In this document: positions 1 to 10,799 of the stretch, piece after piece
How the letters are laid out: each line of letters opens with the position of its first letter
Position numbering within the stretch: position 1 is the first letter of the stretch
NCBI GenBank assembly: GCA_035048485.1
Contig: CM068592.1
Span: 31,308,001 to 31,372,000, forward strand
Length of the DNA stretch: 64,000 nt
Origin: Pteria penguin
Taxonomy: Eukaryota; Mollusca; Bivalvia; Pterioida; Pteriidae
Reading direction: 5' to 3'
The notes under the pieces: model-generated
The model's input: only the letters and a program-made list of their open reading frames with translations
Database searches by the model: none
What the model was told of the DNA's origin: nothing
Position numbers and translations under genes: made by a program

Positions 1-200
1 TACCTATCATAGATTAATACTAATAAATCGTAACATTTTATTTCATTTTTGGGAAAGATACAGGTATTGAAGTGAGATAAATTACAGTTCCAATGGCTTC
101 AGGGGGCTTGCGAATGAGACTTAAGCCATTGGCGGAGCTCGTCCTGTAAGTCTTATTCAAAAGAAAAGTCTTTACAGATAAGAAATGTTAATTGTTTGTA
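1..200. other. Unassigned flank
   Basis: AT-rich sequence before the minisatellite. No coding potential, RNA gene or repeat was recognised here. Confidence 0.4.
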
Positions 201-937
201 TAGTTATCAGACTATCGTATGGTTATCAGACTATCGTATGGTTATCAGACTATCGTATGATTATCAGTACTATCATATGGTAATCAGACTATCGTATATG
301 GTTATCAGTACTATCATCTGGTTATCAGACTATCATATGGTTATCAGACTATCGTATATGGTTATCAGACTATCGTATATGGTTTTCAGTACTATCATCT
401 GGTTATCAGTACTATCGTATGGTTATCAGACTATAGTACGGTTATCAGATTATCGTATGGTTATCAGTACTATCGTATGGTTATCAGACTATCGTATGGT
501 TATCGGACTATCATATGGTTATCAGACTATCGTATGGTTATCAGACTATCGTATGATTATCAGTACTATCATATGGTAATCAGACTATCGTATATGGTTA
601 TCAGCACTATCATCTGGTTATCAGTACTATCATCTGGTTATCAGACTATCGTATATGGTTATCAGACTATCGTATATGGTTTTCAGTACTATCATCTGGT
701 TATCAGTACTATCATCTGGTATCAGACTATCGTATGGTTATCAGACTATCGTATGATTATCAGACTATCGTATGGTTATCAGACTATCGTATGGTTATCA
801 GTACTATTGTATGGTTATCAGACTATCGTATGGTTATCAGACTATCGTATGGTTATCAGTACTATCATCTGGTTATCAGACTATCGTATGGTTATCAGAC
901 TATCGTATGATTATCAGACTATCGTATGGTTATCAGA
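201..937. repeat. 19-bp minisatellite
   Basis: Roughly 38 tandem units of a 19-bp motif (GTTATCAGACTATCGTATG). Length variants include a 20-bp form with CAGTACTATC and 21-22-bp forms with GTATATGG. The unit has no stop codon in the forward frames, so long MVIRLSY/GYQTIVW-type repeat reading frames appear, but nothing suggests they are translated. Variants are interspersed rather than blocked, for example the CATCTGG form near 316, 394, 610 and 708. Confidence 0.93.
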
Positions 938-2238
938 GTTTTCAGTGATAATCATATACTGTTATTAAATAAGTCAGAGAGAGAGGGAGAGAGAGAGAGA
1001 AAAGTAATTTTATGCTCACAAATCCTCTAGGCCTCTCGATTCATATGATCGTAGAATATATTTTTTCACACCATTTCTTACTATTGTACAGATACAATGT
1101 CACACTATATGTAGCCACTTGTAACCACACGTATAGGCGATGCCACTCGCTCTGGGTCACGTTCATATAATATTACAATACATGTATTGTGACCAGTATG
1201 TAGTGGATGTTGATGTAAAGTGAACAATACAAAGTTTATACAATAGTATTAAAGTGATTTAGATCTATGATGTGAATCATATAAAATTAAGGGAAACATT
1301 CATCGAGTTATGAAGACAAAGTCACTCCTTGTGTTTCATCTATTAGCAATTTTTTATATTTCCAGAAAATAAATAGTGCAAGTACTTACAATTTACGGAC
1401 GTGTTATTTTGCACGTTTACCGTCAATATCATTACGTTTTCCTGTACATACCGTTGTAACTTTCAACATTGCATTCATTCGAACAGAAACGTGTGAGGGG
1501 GATAAATCCTACTTCGATGGCCAAAGCGGAATTGATTTTTATTTGACATTACTTTAAAGGCTATTGTGTGATCAGCCATAAATTTAAGTTGGCGTCTCCT
1601 TTTTGTCTGCTTCCTACGATGGCCATTATCAAGTAAATGACGAGGATTTTATAGCATAACGCTTGTATCTTTCTAATATTGCCTATTCGTTCATTATAAC
1701 AACTTTACTTTATAATACAAGAAGCTGGCAAATCTGTCGCATTTTCTGGCAGTTACCAATGTTGATATATTGTTAGGATTATACAAAACGAACATTTTTT
1801 TCTGTCAGCAGATGTATTCCTTTGTGTATTATGCGTACTGTAAGGCTTTAAATCTATGTCAAGAAATTTATTCAAGATTTTTGGTTACCCCAGTGTAAGT
1901 TGGCCAGAATCTGAGCGATATCGCGCGTTTGCCATTATTTTCGGTAATGAAGCTGCAAGCGGGACATGAACACCAGATGGCCACTTCACGGTTCAGCGCT
2001 AGTTGTCCACGCTTGATTTCAATTCAAATTCCCTTTACAATAGAGCGATAGACAGAGGGAATGTGTAAGTGTAGGAAAGAGAATTTATTGTGTCTGGTAT
2101 GATTATCGAACATAAAACAGTCAGGGTTTCTTCTTGGTTTTAGGGAGAATTGTATGACTCTACAAGATCCTTTTTATTTCCAGATTAACCTATTTGTAAA
2201 CTCAATTCTTTTGCTGTAGTCGATGTTAATAAATCAGT
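938..2238. other. Intergenic, no gene seen
   Basis: AT-rich sequence. A GA-rich microsatellite lies at about 975-1001. No exon with convincing splice sites and no RNA gene was recognised. Confidence 0.4.
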
Positions 2239-2335
2239 TGCTTGCTTGGCTCGTGATCGGGAAGTCTAGAGTTCGAACTTCAATTTTGACTTATTGGTGC
2301 CCTGTTTTCGATGAGGCAGTGTGAGTGAGTCCGTT
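2239..2335 (+). repeat. Decayed tRNA-SINE relic
   Basis: This stretch keeps a short run matching the tRNA-like head of the SINE at 3839 (GGCTCGTGATCGGGA, then a B-box-like AGAGTTCGAACTT) and the start of its central domain (CCTGTTTTCGATGAGGCAGT). The rest has decayed and no target-site duplication is visible. Confidence 0.55.
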
Positions 2336-2345
2336 CTTTTTCACA

Positions 2346-3262
2346 ACAGATATAAGCATGGGCGGCTTACTTACATGTACACTGGCCAATAGCAGTATAT
2401 TAGGATGTTAATTTTTGTATTTACCACGCCGAGTAAATAAAAAATAAGACCATTATTTTATTTCAAAGGACATTTAGGATACAGATGATTTTTATCAGTC
2501 CTGTATATTACAATGTATATAAATTGATTTACTACGCATATAACTCTGAAATTCCTCACATTTCTAGCTTAATTGTCGCTCCAGGAAATGGATGGAGATG
2601 AAATATTTTGGACATGACGTAAAACAGCTAGTAAAAGCTGGAAAACCCCATTTTGATCGTTTATTCATTCCTTTTATTGTAACTTCCAATCTATTTTCAT
2701 ACTGTAAAGCACATATACATGTTATGTACTTAATGATATAATGTAATACTACTATAGTTTATTTACCAAAAAGAATGCATAAAAGATATTATTAAATATT
2801 GTTGAAGAATAGCAGGTGGGGAAAGACATTGGCATTATTAATTAATACAAAATAAACCGTTTTTAAATAAAAATAGATCAAACATATGTTAAATATTATT
2901 ACGTTGTCAAGGCAACATTTATATATACAGTCACAAACATCTGGTAAGTTATTTAATGTGCTACGTCGGTGTGGATGTCTTCGTCGTAATATTTTCCAGA
3001 TAGGACATTTCTGTATACAGTTATAATTTTCAATGTTATCACGAATTTTTATGAGTCAGGACCTACATAGAGGTTGATTATATTCGAAATTGTAATCGGG
3101 TTTGATGTTAGATTTATGTAATTTACCCCCTTTATACTGACAGTCTAGGACTCTTCGGAGAATTTTGATCTCGGTTGGTTGATATATACAAGTATTTTAT
3201 GTCGCGTTCACCAATTTTTCGGTTGTATCGCGACTCGAAAGCAGGAAGTTGCCACCTCTTAA
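2346..3262. other. Intergenic, no gene seen
   Basis: AT-rich sequence without a recognisable gene, exon or repeat. The lower-coordinate end may include the body of the minus-strand SINE whose head is at 3263-3343. Confidence 0.35.
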
Positions 3263-3343
3263 CATAATGGCGTAATCTGGGAATCGAACAAGGATCTTCT
3301 TTACTGCAAGTGATGCGTTTAACCACTACACCAAGTCTGGTCC
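3263..3343 (-). repeat. tRNA-derived SINE head
   Basis: Read on the minus strand, this has an A-box-like TTGGTGTAGTGGTTAAACG and, about 30 bases later, a B-box-like TTGTTCGATTCCC, the internal RNA polymerase III promoter arrangement of a tRNA. No good cloverleaf or CCA-ready 3' end follows. The central-domain motif of the main SINE family (CTGTCTTTCGG) is missing, so this is probably the head of a different or decayed SINE. Its 3' limit is not determined. Confidence 0.5.
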
Positions 3344-3379
3344 TATAATGATCACAGAAAATATTATTTTACTGACCGT

Positions 3380-3586
3380 GATTACCCGGGGTAAACCCCC
3401 TCCTTCAGAAGATACATTGGGTTACCTGGCCCGAGGTTACCATGGGTACCACTGCCACCTTCAGTAGATACAATGGTTTGCCTGGCCCGAGATTACCCGG
3501 GGTAATGGATACATTTATAGCTATCCTGAGATTACCCTAAGTAACCCCCGCCACTTTTGGTAGATACACCAGTTTACCTGCCTTGA
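3380..3586. repeat. ~55-bp minisatellite, 4 units
   Basis: Four diverged tandem units at 3380-3434, 3435-3490, 3491-3529 and 3530-3586. Each starts with GATTACCC or GGTTACC followed by a GGTA/GTAA core, and most contain AGATACA...TTACCTGGCCCGA. The third unit is internally shortened to 39 bp. Confidence 0.75.
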
Positions 3587-3838
3587 GATCGAACTCGAAC
3601 TTGATTTAAGTCTAAAGCTACTTCGACTTCCTTTCCGGCTCTTGAACCTTCTTGGTAATTTATGTACATGTATATCACTTTGATGTTCAGATGATTTACA
3701 CTGACCATTGGGTTTTGTTGTCTATAAATGTGATTTTGATCATCGTATTGTTCATTTATACAGTTACGAAGTTTTATTTGTTTTCGATCATTTTTATTGT
3801 AGACAGCTGTGGTACTACGGAAGTTCATTTTAACGTAA

Positions 3839-4115
3839 GCCGGTGTGGCCTAGTGGATAAGGTGCTCGGCTCGTGATCGAGAGGTCGCGGGTTCGACTCC
3901 CGCCCGGGGCACACCGGTGTTCTGTCTTTCGGATGAGACAGTAAAAACCGAGGTCCCGTGTCACGGTAGGCGTGGCACGTAAAAGATCCCTCACTGCTTC
4001 GGGTGGGTCCGTTGCAAAGGTCTAAATTTGTATGCAATGCATCAGGCAGATGCCGTCACCATATACGTGAAATAATCGTGGAGTGACGTAAAACAATAAT
4101 CAAACAAACAAAAAA
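3839..4115 (+). mobile_element. Full-length tRNA-derived SINE (copy A)
   Basis: A 277-bp element flanked by perfect 13-bp target-site duplications (CATTTTAACGTAA at 3826-3838 and 4116-4128). The order is: a tRNA-like head with A box TGGCCTAGTGG and B box GGTTCGACTCC; a central domain with CTGTCTTTCGGATGAGACAG and AAAGATCCCTCACTGCTTCG; then a 3' part with ATGCATCAGGCAG and CCGTCACCATATACGTG; and a CAAACAAACA tail. Intact duplications and promoter boxes suggest a fairly recent insertion. The layout recalls tRNA-SINE superfamilies with conserved central domains in molluscs, but the family name is not assigned. Its 3' part resembles the satellite monomer after 31.2 kb. Confidence 0.93.
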
Positions 4116-4213
4116 CATTTTAACGTAAACAAATGTTGTGTAGAATGGTCATTTTGCTTTTGGTCTTTTACGTTGACGTAAATAATATAAAAGTAATCGA
4201 TATATTTACAATT

Positions 4214-4330
4214 TCTCCGCGAGACCACAGTGTACCGCGGTGGACCTTCATGGATCCCTGGAAGTCAGAGGTGATATCACGTGACCGGTTTGAGTAGGCT
4301 TCTCCTGGCTGGTAAGTCACATCTGCCATG
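4214..4330 (-). repeat. Dispersed repeat, minus orientation
   Basis: On the minus strand this reads as a diverged relative of the repeat at 21060-21210: a GGAGAAGCC block, a CAGGGATCCATGAAGGTCCA block, then GGTACACTGTGGT. The match was made by eye and the ends are approximate. Confidence 0.4.
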
Positions 4331-4924
4331 GATGGATATCAATAGTTGTTTATAGTTTTTAGTTGTAATGATAACGGACTACATCATGTCTAAAACTTTA
4401 ACTAACTTCTGTAAGCGTGTATTCGGTGAATCGGTTGTTTGCAACTTTGGTAATTCGGATATGCAATCAGACCAGACTTGTAAAGTTGGTCTGACCTGTT
4501 GCTACGTTTATATCCATTACATTAATCAGTATAATTTTGTTTTTGAAAAGCAGATGCAGTGAAGTAGTGATCATTTAGGAATTACAATAACAATAGCTTG
4601 TTACATGCTGGAAGTGTTTTCTGCTTTAAGCTGATGTTTTGTGTACATGTATAATGAGTTTTGCAGTCGTGTTATTTTTGAGAGGATGTTTGCTCAAATT
4701 ATCTCTTTCGATTCAGGAAATTCGGTTAGCATTATCGAAAACAAACCTTGTTACGTCATCCATAGTTCAAGAGATTTGGCAGAGCGTCTCCAATAGGTGG
4801 CGCGCACAATACATGTAATTGTTCTAACAGATTTAGGTTATTGTGCAGTATTGTATAGTATTTAGTGGTTTGAACAGAGAACACGAAGACCTTGTACTAC
4901 TACTAAAATAGAGAGATTTAGACT
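4331..4924. other. Intergenic, no gene seen
   Basis: No recognisable gene or repeat. A 64-codon open frame at 4368-4562 has no features that set it apart from chance. Confidence 0.35.
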
Positions 4925-5635
4925 GTGTTAATATGTTTACCTAGTTGTGATGTCACTGACATTGTGTCAAATGAGAGTAAAACTAAAAGAGGTAAACAAG
5001 TAGGAGAGTTTGGTTACAGATTAATTGGTTGTTGTTTAAACCCACACCATGCCCTTTCACCTATGTGGTGGTGGTCTCTGGTATGTCGCTTAATAAACTT
5101 TGATGAATGCAACGGATTCATACTACACAGAAATCTTAACATGGCGATGTCTTCCTTGAAAATTAACCTTGGGGGAGGCGGGGGATCAATGGCTCATTCG
5201 ATGGACAGAACCACCCCCCACCCCCTAGTGTTTAGTAACTCCATTGTGATAAAGCTGGAATGTATGTCGAACGTTCGTAAATTTTCCAACTTTTCTGCCT
5301 TTGGCCCAGACACGAACTACGATTATTATTTATCCAAGACGTGTAACTCACTAAATCTTGCATCTAGGACAGTGTCGGAGTCCTGTTTCATATTCCATAA
5401 GCAGACCATATGGGAACAATTGCTTAAATGTTTTCGTCGCCTTCTTGCCAGTAGAGCACGTGGTCATTTTATGGACCTTTTATTGGCGGAAAAATGGTTC
5501 GCCACCATGTTAACGTTAGATAACAGATTCGAATGTATATATGTACTACAAAATGAACTTGGCGTAAAACAAAATAGTATGCATAACTGCACGTGCAATG
5601 GATTAATGCACGTGGTGCCTATTACTTTACATTAG
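4925..5635 (+). CDS. Hypothetical 236-codon open frame
   Basis: An uninterrupted frame of 236 codons. The first codon counted is GTG; the first in-frame ATG is at 5063-5065, giving 190 residues. No family or domain is recognised. Visible features are a WWW run near residue 48, a GGGGG run, two Cys-rich patches and no clear signal peptide or transmembrane segment. Such a length is unusual by chance in DNA of this AT content, since all neighbouring frames close within about 80 codons. However, there is no promoter, splice or homology support. It could be a single-exon gene, part of a non-coding transcript, a transposon remnant, or chance. Confidence 0.2.
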   Translation: MLICLPSCDVTDIVSNESKTKRGKQVGEFGYRLIGCCLNPHHALSPMWWWSLVCRLINFDECNGFILHRNLNMAMSSLKINLGGGGGSMAHSMDRTTPHPLVFSNSIVIKLECMSNVRKFSNFSAFGPDTNYDYYLSKTCNSLNLASRTVSESCFIFHKQTIWEQLLKCFRRLLASRARGHFMDLLLAEKWFATMLTLDNRFECIYVLQNELGVKQNSMHNCTCNGLMHVVPITLH

Positions 5636-5715
5636 CATTCATTGTGCAGAAGTACAGCGCTAGCATCCGGAACACCGGATCGGTTTCTTCTACTAGAAAA
5701 CCGGACGTGAATGTA

Positions 5716-5810
5716 TGAATACGTTAGACTGGAGTTACCTGCTCTTGCTTGCTATCGCTGCGCGTAGATATTTTAAGATCTAGACAGGCATTGCCAGTCT
5801 ATGAATACGT
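5716..5810. mobile_element. 77-bp MITE-like element, copy 1
   Basis: The element is 5725-5801. It begins TAGACTGG and ends CCAGTCTA; a partly matched extension of the inverted repeat reaches CCTG/CAGG about 17 bp in. It is flanked by perfect 9-bp direct repeats TGAATACGT (5716-5724 and 5802-5810). A 9-bp duplication with short inverted ends fits a Mutator-like non-autonomous element, but the superfamily is inferred from duplication length only. Confidence 0.7.
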
Positions 5811-5831
5811 TTAAATACGCTTGCGTATGTT

Positions 5832-5926
5832 TGAAATTGCTAGACTGGAGTTACCTGCTCTTGCTTACTATCGCTGCGGGTAGATATTTTAAGATCTAGA
5901 CAGGCATTGCCAGTCTATGAAATTGC
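5832..5926. mobile_element. 77-bp MITE-like element, copy 2
   Basis: The element is 5841-5917, the same length and nearly the same sequence as the copy at 5725-5801, with the same TAGACTGG/CCAGTCTA ends. It has its own 9-bp flanking repeat, TGAAATTGC (5832-5840 and 5918-5926), which differs from that of copy 1. This indicates a separate insertion event, not a tandem duplication. Confidence 0.7.
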
Positions 5927-6118
5927 GTGATTCTGCCTAGAACTAGATCCAAATTGAAAAACTTGTAAAACCGAGTAATTCGAGTAATCCTCAGATAAAT
6001 CAAATTAGTTATCAGAAATTTATGCGATATCGTGAAATACAGACGTTTTTACCTGGCGTGTTGACATTCGCCATCTTCGTGTCATGTGAATTTCTTCCAC
6101 GAACAAAAGAATGTACAC
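5927..6118. other. Intergenic, no gene seen
   Basis: Short AT-rich interval between mobile elements. Nothing recognised. Confidence 0.35.
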
Positions 6119-6340
6119 GTCCGGGGTCCGGCGCCCTGAACTGAGAATATACTTCAAAATTTCATTTTGATTTATTCCATTATCAAACGTTCAAATAAAT
6201 TTTAATGCATAATTGGTTAATTCTATTTATCGGTAGAATAAAACGAAATAAAATCCAAATCCCAGTTATTAACTCATTGATGAACAGAAGAATATGAATT
6301 TTTGAGTTAAGTATATTCTCAGGCATCGGACCCGGGTCTT
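6119..6340. mobile_element. ~220-bp MITE-like foldback element
   Basis: The left end (CCGGGGTCCGGCGCC, then TGAGAATATACTT) is matched in inverted orientation at the right end (AAGTATATTCTCA, then GGACCCGGG). The imperfect terminal inverted repeats are about 30 bp. The interior is AT-rich and non-coding. No target-site duplication could be fixed. Confidence 0.5.
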
Positions 6341-8267
6341 AGTCTAATTACTGTTACATAGAATAAAGAACCGACTCGGTGTTCCACATGTGATTCTAGT
6401 TGACAAGATACGAATGTAAAGATAATGTTGAGTGACGTTTGTTACTTTAATTGACCGTCTTAAGTCGGTATCGTAACTGCAGTACAATCAAATATTTTAG
6501 TTATGTCGTTTTCTGTACGTTTTATTGTTATCCTGTTTATGCGCACGTTATTGGTGATTTGTGTCATACAGCTTGGTCACATGTCTTGTGTTTTCTCTTG
6601 GAAATATAAATTCATGTATTTTTGCGAGTAAGGAACGCAGAAACCTTTACACATTCATTTCAAAGCCAACAGATGTTTTCGTGTCACAGACACGACTTCC
6701 TGTAGCTCATGCGATTGCGAAGAATGATCAGCGATGTATCCTTCATTCACCCAGGTGCATAGTGTATGCTCAATTGACTGTAGGTATTATCTTCGTTTTA
6801 TGTAGAAAATGAAAGTTCTCAGAGAAATGATGTAAAGAGTGTGATGTTTATCAGGTCGAAAATTAAAAAGTTTGAGATCGAACCTTGCTATTGAAGGTCA
6901 ACCAGCTTATGTCAAATTAAAGCCGAAAGGGCAAGTAGTCGGTATGTACCTAGCAAATCTAGCTAGCTAGGTAAATGGCTTTGCAAGGTACGGTTTTATA
7001 TCTGAAAACAAATATAACGAGGTCAAACGATATCAATCATGCTAAATGGAAGGATTTCTTATTTGTCCGAGGTTTCTTCATCTTAAATTGCAAGAAAAAG
7101 CAGGGATGGATCCGGATGGTGTTTTGAGAGAGAGAGAGAGAGAGAGAGAGGTGTTAATCGGTCCATATAACATTTCGACAATTTTACACTTTGACAACAA
7201 CAACAACCTATATTAAACAACAAATTACAGAGAAAAGCATGTTTGCTGAATCACTGCATTCGTCTATTCCCTGTATCTGATTCTGCGCATAAAGAAATAG
7301 CAAAAAGAAAAACAGAAATTTTCTACATCTCGCGTGTACCCATCAATCCTGGGGCAGCAATAATTTTGAGGTGTAAGTAGTTAATCTTTCTCAAACCTCT
7401 ACACTTGATTACAGCAAAGGTCGAGCAACACACAACTGAAATAACATTGATCTCCTAAACTCGAAAAACAGTTGTACAGAATTTTCTAAACTTGCCAGAA
7501 CAAAGTTGTATAATTTCAAGTCGTCAGCAGCTGGCATGTCTTGACTTTGGGGCTCCCACGGCACACAGTACTTTGATGTTCGTGCATGCAGAGTTGGAGA
7601 TTTAACGTGTTTATGGGATGCGTGTGTGTTGTATATTTCAATTACGGGAAACGCGATTGATGGCCGAGAGTCATTTGTTATGCCTGTAAAATGTTTATGT
7701 GGGATCTCTTAAAATAGTTCATTATCATTATGAATAATAAATGGATTCTACAGCTTTTTGAAGTCAGCCGTTTTTTTTAATATATTACTAATAAAATCGC
7801 TCAATTTGTTTATTGAGGATAGTCCTCTTTGTAAATATCGAAGTGTTGATTTTGAAGTGACGTAAAGCCTTTGTATTAGTGTAAAAATAATAAGGTGTGG
7901 CTATTATTACAAAGTTAAATAGTTTTATAAAGATGGTGTTCCCTTTGGCACATTGTAACAATAAGCATAGTGTACATGTACCTTCGTATCACAGTATGAT
8001 TAGCATAGAATACATTTAGTACACTCTGTGAAAAGCTATATATTGCATATGTAATAATATGGTAAAATAGTTTTATAGACATGTTCTCAGTTTACAATTT
8101 GTTAAAGACTAAAAGGTTTCCATACCGTGTAATACGCATTCCGTTATGGACAGTATAATAAACATTTTCAATTTGAATGACATTATGTTAAAGCTGTATA
8201 CCCTATATTCGCTAGTACAGTGCATATTATAGGTAAATTGTAGGTAAATTTATTCTAAATTGTTTTG
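6341..8267. other. Intergenic, no gene seen
   Basis: No recognisable gene. A perfect GA microsatellite lies at about 7127-7151. An 83-codon open frame at 6561-6812 lacks supporting features. Confidence 0.4.

Positions 8268-8348
<81 letters not shown>
8268..8348. repeat. (AT)n microsatellite
   Basis: About 80 bp of nearly perfect AT dinucleotide repeat. It can form cruciform structures and its true length may vary between individuals. Confidence 0.97.
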
Positions 8349-8355
<7 letters not shown>

Positions 8356-8392
8356 CTAAGTGTAAAAGTTCCTTGGTACAGAGAGTATATAA

Positions 8393-9510
8393 TTAAACAA
8401 GAGGCCCAAATGGGCCTATATCGCTCACCTGAACAGCTAGATGATCAAGTTGAAGATATGAAAAATTGTCCGCCCCCCCTTTTCTTGGAAGTCTTAAAAA
8501 ATTCATAAAAAATTCCAAAATCGAGATATTGAAAAAATTCCTTCGCACCAGCATTCCTTACCATAGAAATGATTAAATGAAACCAAATGAATGCATCAAT
8601 GTTTACTAAAAGAAAATAATAACTCTTTAATGCATTAAAATAACAAAGTCCAAAATAAAAATGAAAAAATGTCAAAAATTTGATTTCGGAATGGAACCAA
8701 AAATATCAACACTTCTTCCCATATGCCTCTAAATCATTCCTATGCAGTCGGTTTGTCGCTGTATGCACCCGATCTGAATAAGAAGTTTGTCAAAGGAGGG
8801 TACCCTCTGTGACCTACTTTTGTCTGTGGTGGTGCCACCTGTTCATGGATCCTGACAAAGATGACCACATTTGTCGGGGACCTTGAGTATTTGATGCATG
8901 CCAAGTTTCATTGAATTCCAGCAAGTGGTTCTGAAGAAAAAGTTCAAACTGTGAAATGTTTACACCAATTATCCCACCCCCCTTTTTCTTGAAAGTCTTA
9001 AAAAATTCATAAAAAATCCAAAACATAAAATATTGAAAAATTTTCTTCACAGTAGTATTTCTTACCATCAAAATGATCAAATTAAACCAAATTAATGCAT
9101 CAATGTTTACTAAAAGAAAAAAATACCTCTTTTCTGCATTAAAACTACCAAGTACAAAAAAAAACGTCAAAAAAACGTCAAAAATTTGATTTCGGAACGG
9201 AACCAAAAATAACAACACTTCTTCACACATCTCTCTAGATCATTCCTATGCATTCGGTTTGTCTCTGTATGCCCCCGGTCTAAGAAGAAGTTTGTCAAAG
9301 GAGGGTACCCTCTTTGACCTACTTTTGCCTGTGGTGGCGCCACCTGTTGATGAATCCGGACGAAAAACAACAACACTTGTAGGGGACCATGAGTACTACA
9401 TGCTTATCAAGTTTCATCAAATTCTGTTCAGTGGTTCTGGAGAAGAAGTCGAAAATGTGAAAAGTTAGCGACGGACGACGGACGGACGACGGACGGTGAT
9501 TGATCACAAT

Positions 9511-9543
<33 letters not shown>

Positions 9544-9545
9544 TA
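8393..9545. mobile_element. ~1.15-kb bivalve-type dispersed element
   Basis: The left end has AACAAGAGGCCCAAATGGGCC followed by TATCGCTCACCTGA. The right end has a GACGGACGG-rich stretch, then a hairpin of GAGCC-TTCG-GGCTC type followed by AGGTGAGCTAATAAAA. The CTCACCTGA at the left is the complement of TCAGGTGAG at the right, so the ends are inverted relative to each other. The interior has two tandem ~500-bp copies (about 8465-8875 and 8980-9400) sharing CTTAAAAAATTCATAAAAAA, GTTTACTAAAAGAAAA and AAAGGAGGGTACCCTCT. I associate such ends with repeats common in bivalve genomes and transcripts. No transposase frame is present. Confidence 0.75.
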
Positions 9546-10089
9546 AAAAAGTTGAGAAAGTCACATTTTACTAAAAATTCATTCTGTTAGCGCTTTCGCC
9601 ATGTTGGCTTTTCAGAATATATATATATATGTAAGAAATGATAAGGATACGTCAGTCATTGTCATTTTCTTCTCTGTCCATGCCTCTATTGTCCTTCTAT
9701 GTGGGCTGATTGAGAATCACCTTTATAACATGATTCCTGGCTAACTCTGATGATGCCATTCCGATCTTTCACTACAATTGGCACATTACGATTGGTACGT
9801 CTAATCCCATCTGGATAACATCCCGTCAACTGTCATGTTGCTTTGTTTGTAATTGTAGACGCCAACGATTCTAATCAGCAGGTCATTGAGAAAGAATAAA
9901 ATTCGAGTAGAATCAATAGAAATACAGAATTCAGTTAACGACATCTTCAGATGTGAATTCAGTAGTAGGAGACCTTTTGTCTTTTCAGTGAAGGGCTGTG
10001 GTCCCTTCACTCATAGTCTGATTCGAGCAGTCGAACATGTCTCCTTGGTTTAACTGTAGGGATGGTTTATCTCCTAATTCTCATTATTT
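9546..10089. other. Intergenic, no gene seen
   Basis: Unassigned sequence with a short AT run at about 9619-9631. No gene recognised. Confidence 0.35.
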
Positions 10090-10101
10090 TACTTCATGTA
10101 A

Positions 10102-10375
10102 AACCGGCGTGGCCAAGTGGTATCGCGCTGGACTCCTGATCGGGAGGCCGGGGTTCAAGTCCCGCTCTGGTCATTCCGGTGTCCTGTCTTTCGGTTGAGA
10201 CAGTAAAAACCGAGGCCCCGTGTCGTGGTGTGCATAGCACGTTAAAGATTCCTCACTGCTTCGGGTGGGTCCGTTGCAAAGGTCAAAATTTGTATACCCC
10301 GCATCAGGCAGATGCCGTCACCATATACGTGAAATATTCTAAGTGTGACGTTAAAAAAAATTCAATCAATCAAAT
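10102..10375 (+). mobile_element. tRNA-derived SINE (copy B)
   Basis: Same family as 3839-4115: tRNA-like head with A box TGGCCAAGTGG and B box GGTTCAAGTCC, central CCTGTCTTTCGGTTGAGACA, and 3' part CGCATCAGGCAGATGCCGTC. It is flanked by 12-bp duplications with one mismatch (TACTTCATGTAA at 10090-10101, TACTACATGTAA at 10376-10387). The segment before the CATCAGG reads TTGTATACCCC, close to the TGTATACCAG variant of the satellite after 31.2 kb. Confidence 0.92.
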
Positions 10376-10519
10376 TACTACATGTAATTGAAAGAAAATT
10401 AACATTTCGTCAAAAAAATCTTTTTTATTTATTTGCATACTATTCTCTTTTTGAAAAAGGCACGGGATTACACCTGTTTATATGAAAAACATTAACACAT
10501 TCTTTTTTTCTGTAGAAAT

Positions 10520-10799
10520 TGATTGTTTGATTATTGTTTGACCTTTCTTTATGATTACGTCACGTGTATGGTGATATTAACTTGGCCTGATGCATTGTGT
10601 AAAATTTATACCCATGCAGCGGACCCACCCGAAGCAGTGAGGGGTCTTGTATGTTTCTTTTTACACATATAGAATAACACGGGACCTCGGTTCATACTGT
10701 CTCCCCCGAAAGACAGGACACCATGTATCCACTGCAGGAGTCGAACCTAGGATCTCTGAAGTCACGGGCAGAACATCTCATCTCCTTAGCCACACTTGC
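10520..10799 (-). mobile_element. tRNA-derived SINE (copy C, diverged)
   Basis: Minus-strand member of the same family. Read from 10799 downward it has the head with B box GGTTCGACTCC, the central CCTGTCTTTCGG and CCTCACTGCTTCGGGTGGGT, then AATGCATCAGGCC and a CAATAATCAAACAATC tail. It is more diverged than copies A and B. No clear target-site duplication was found. Confidence 0.85.

Noticed and set aside
196..968. Overlapping 127- and 163-codon frames
   Set aside because: They lie entirely in the 19-bp minisatellite, and equivalent frames are open because the unit lacks stops.
3839..3912. Functional tRNA gene
   Set aside because: A and B boxes are present, but the sequence continues into a SINE body with target-site duplications. 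The heads at 10102 and 20752 are the same case.
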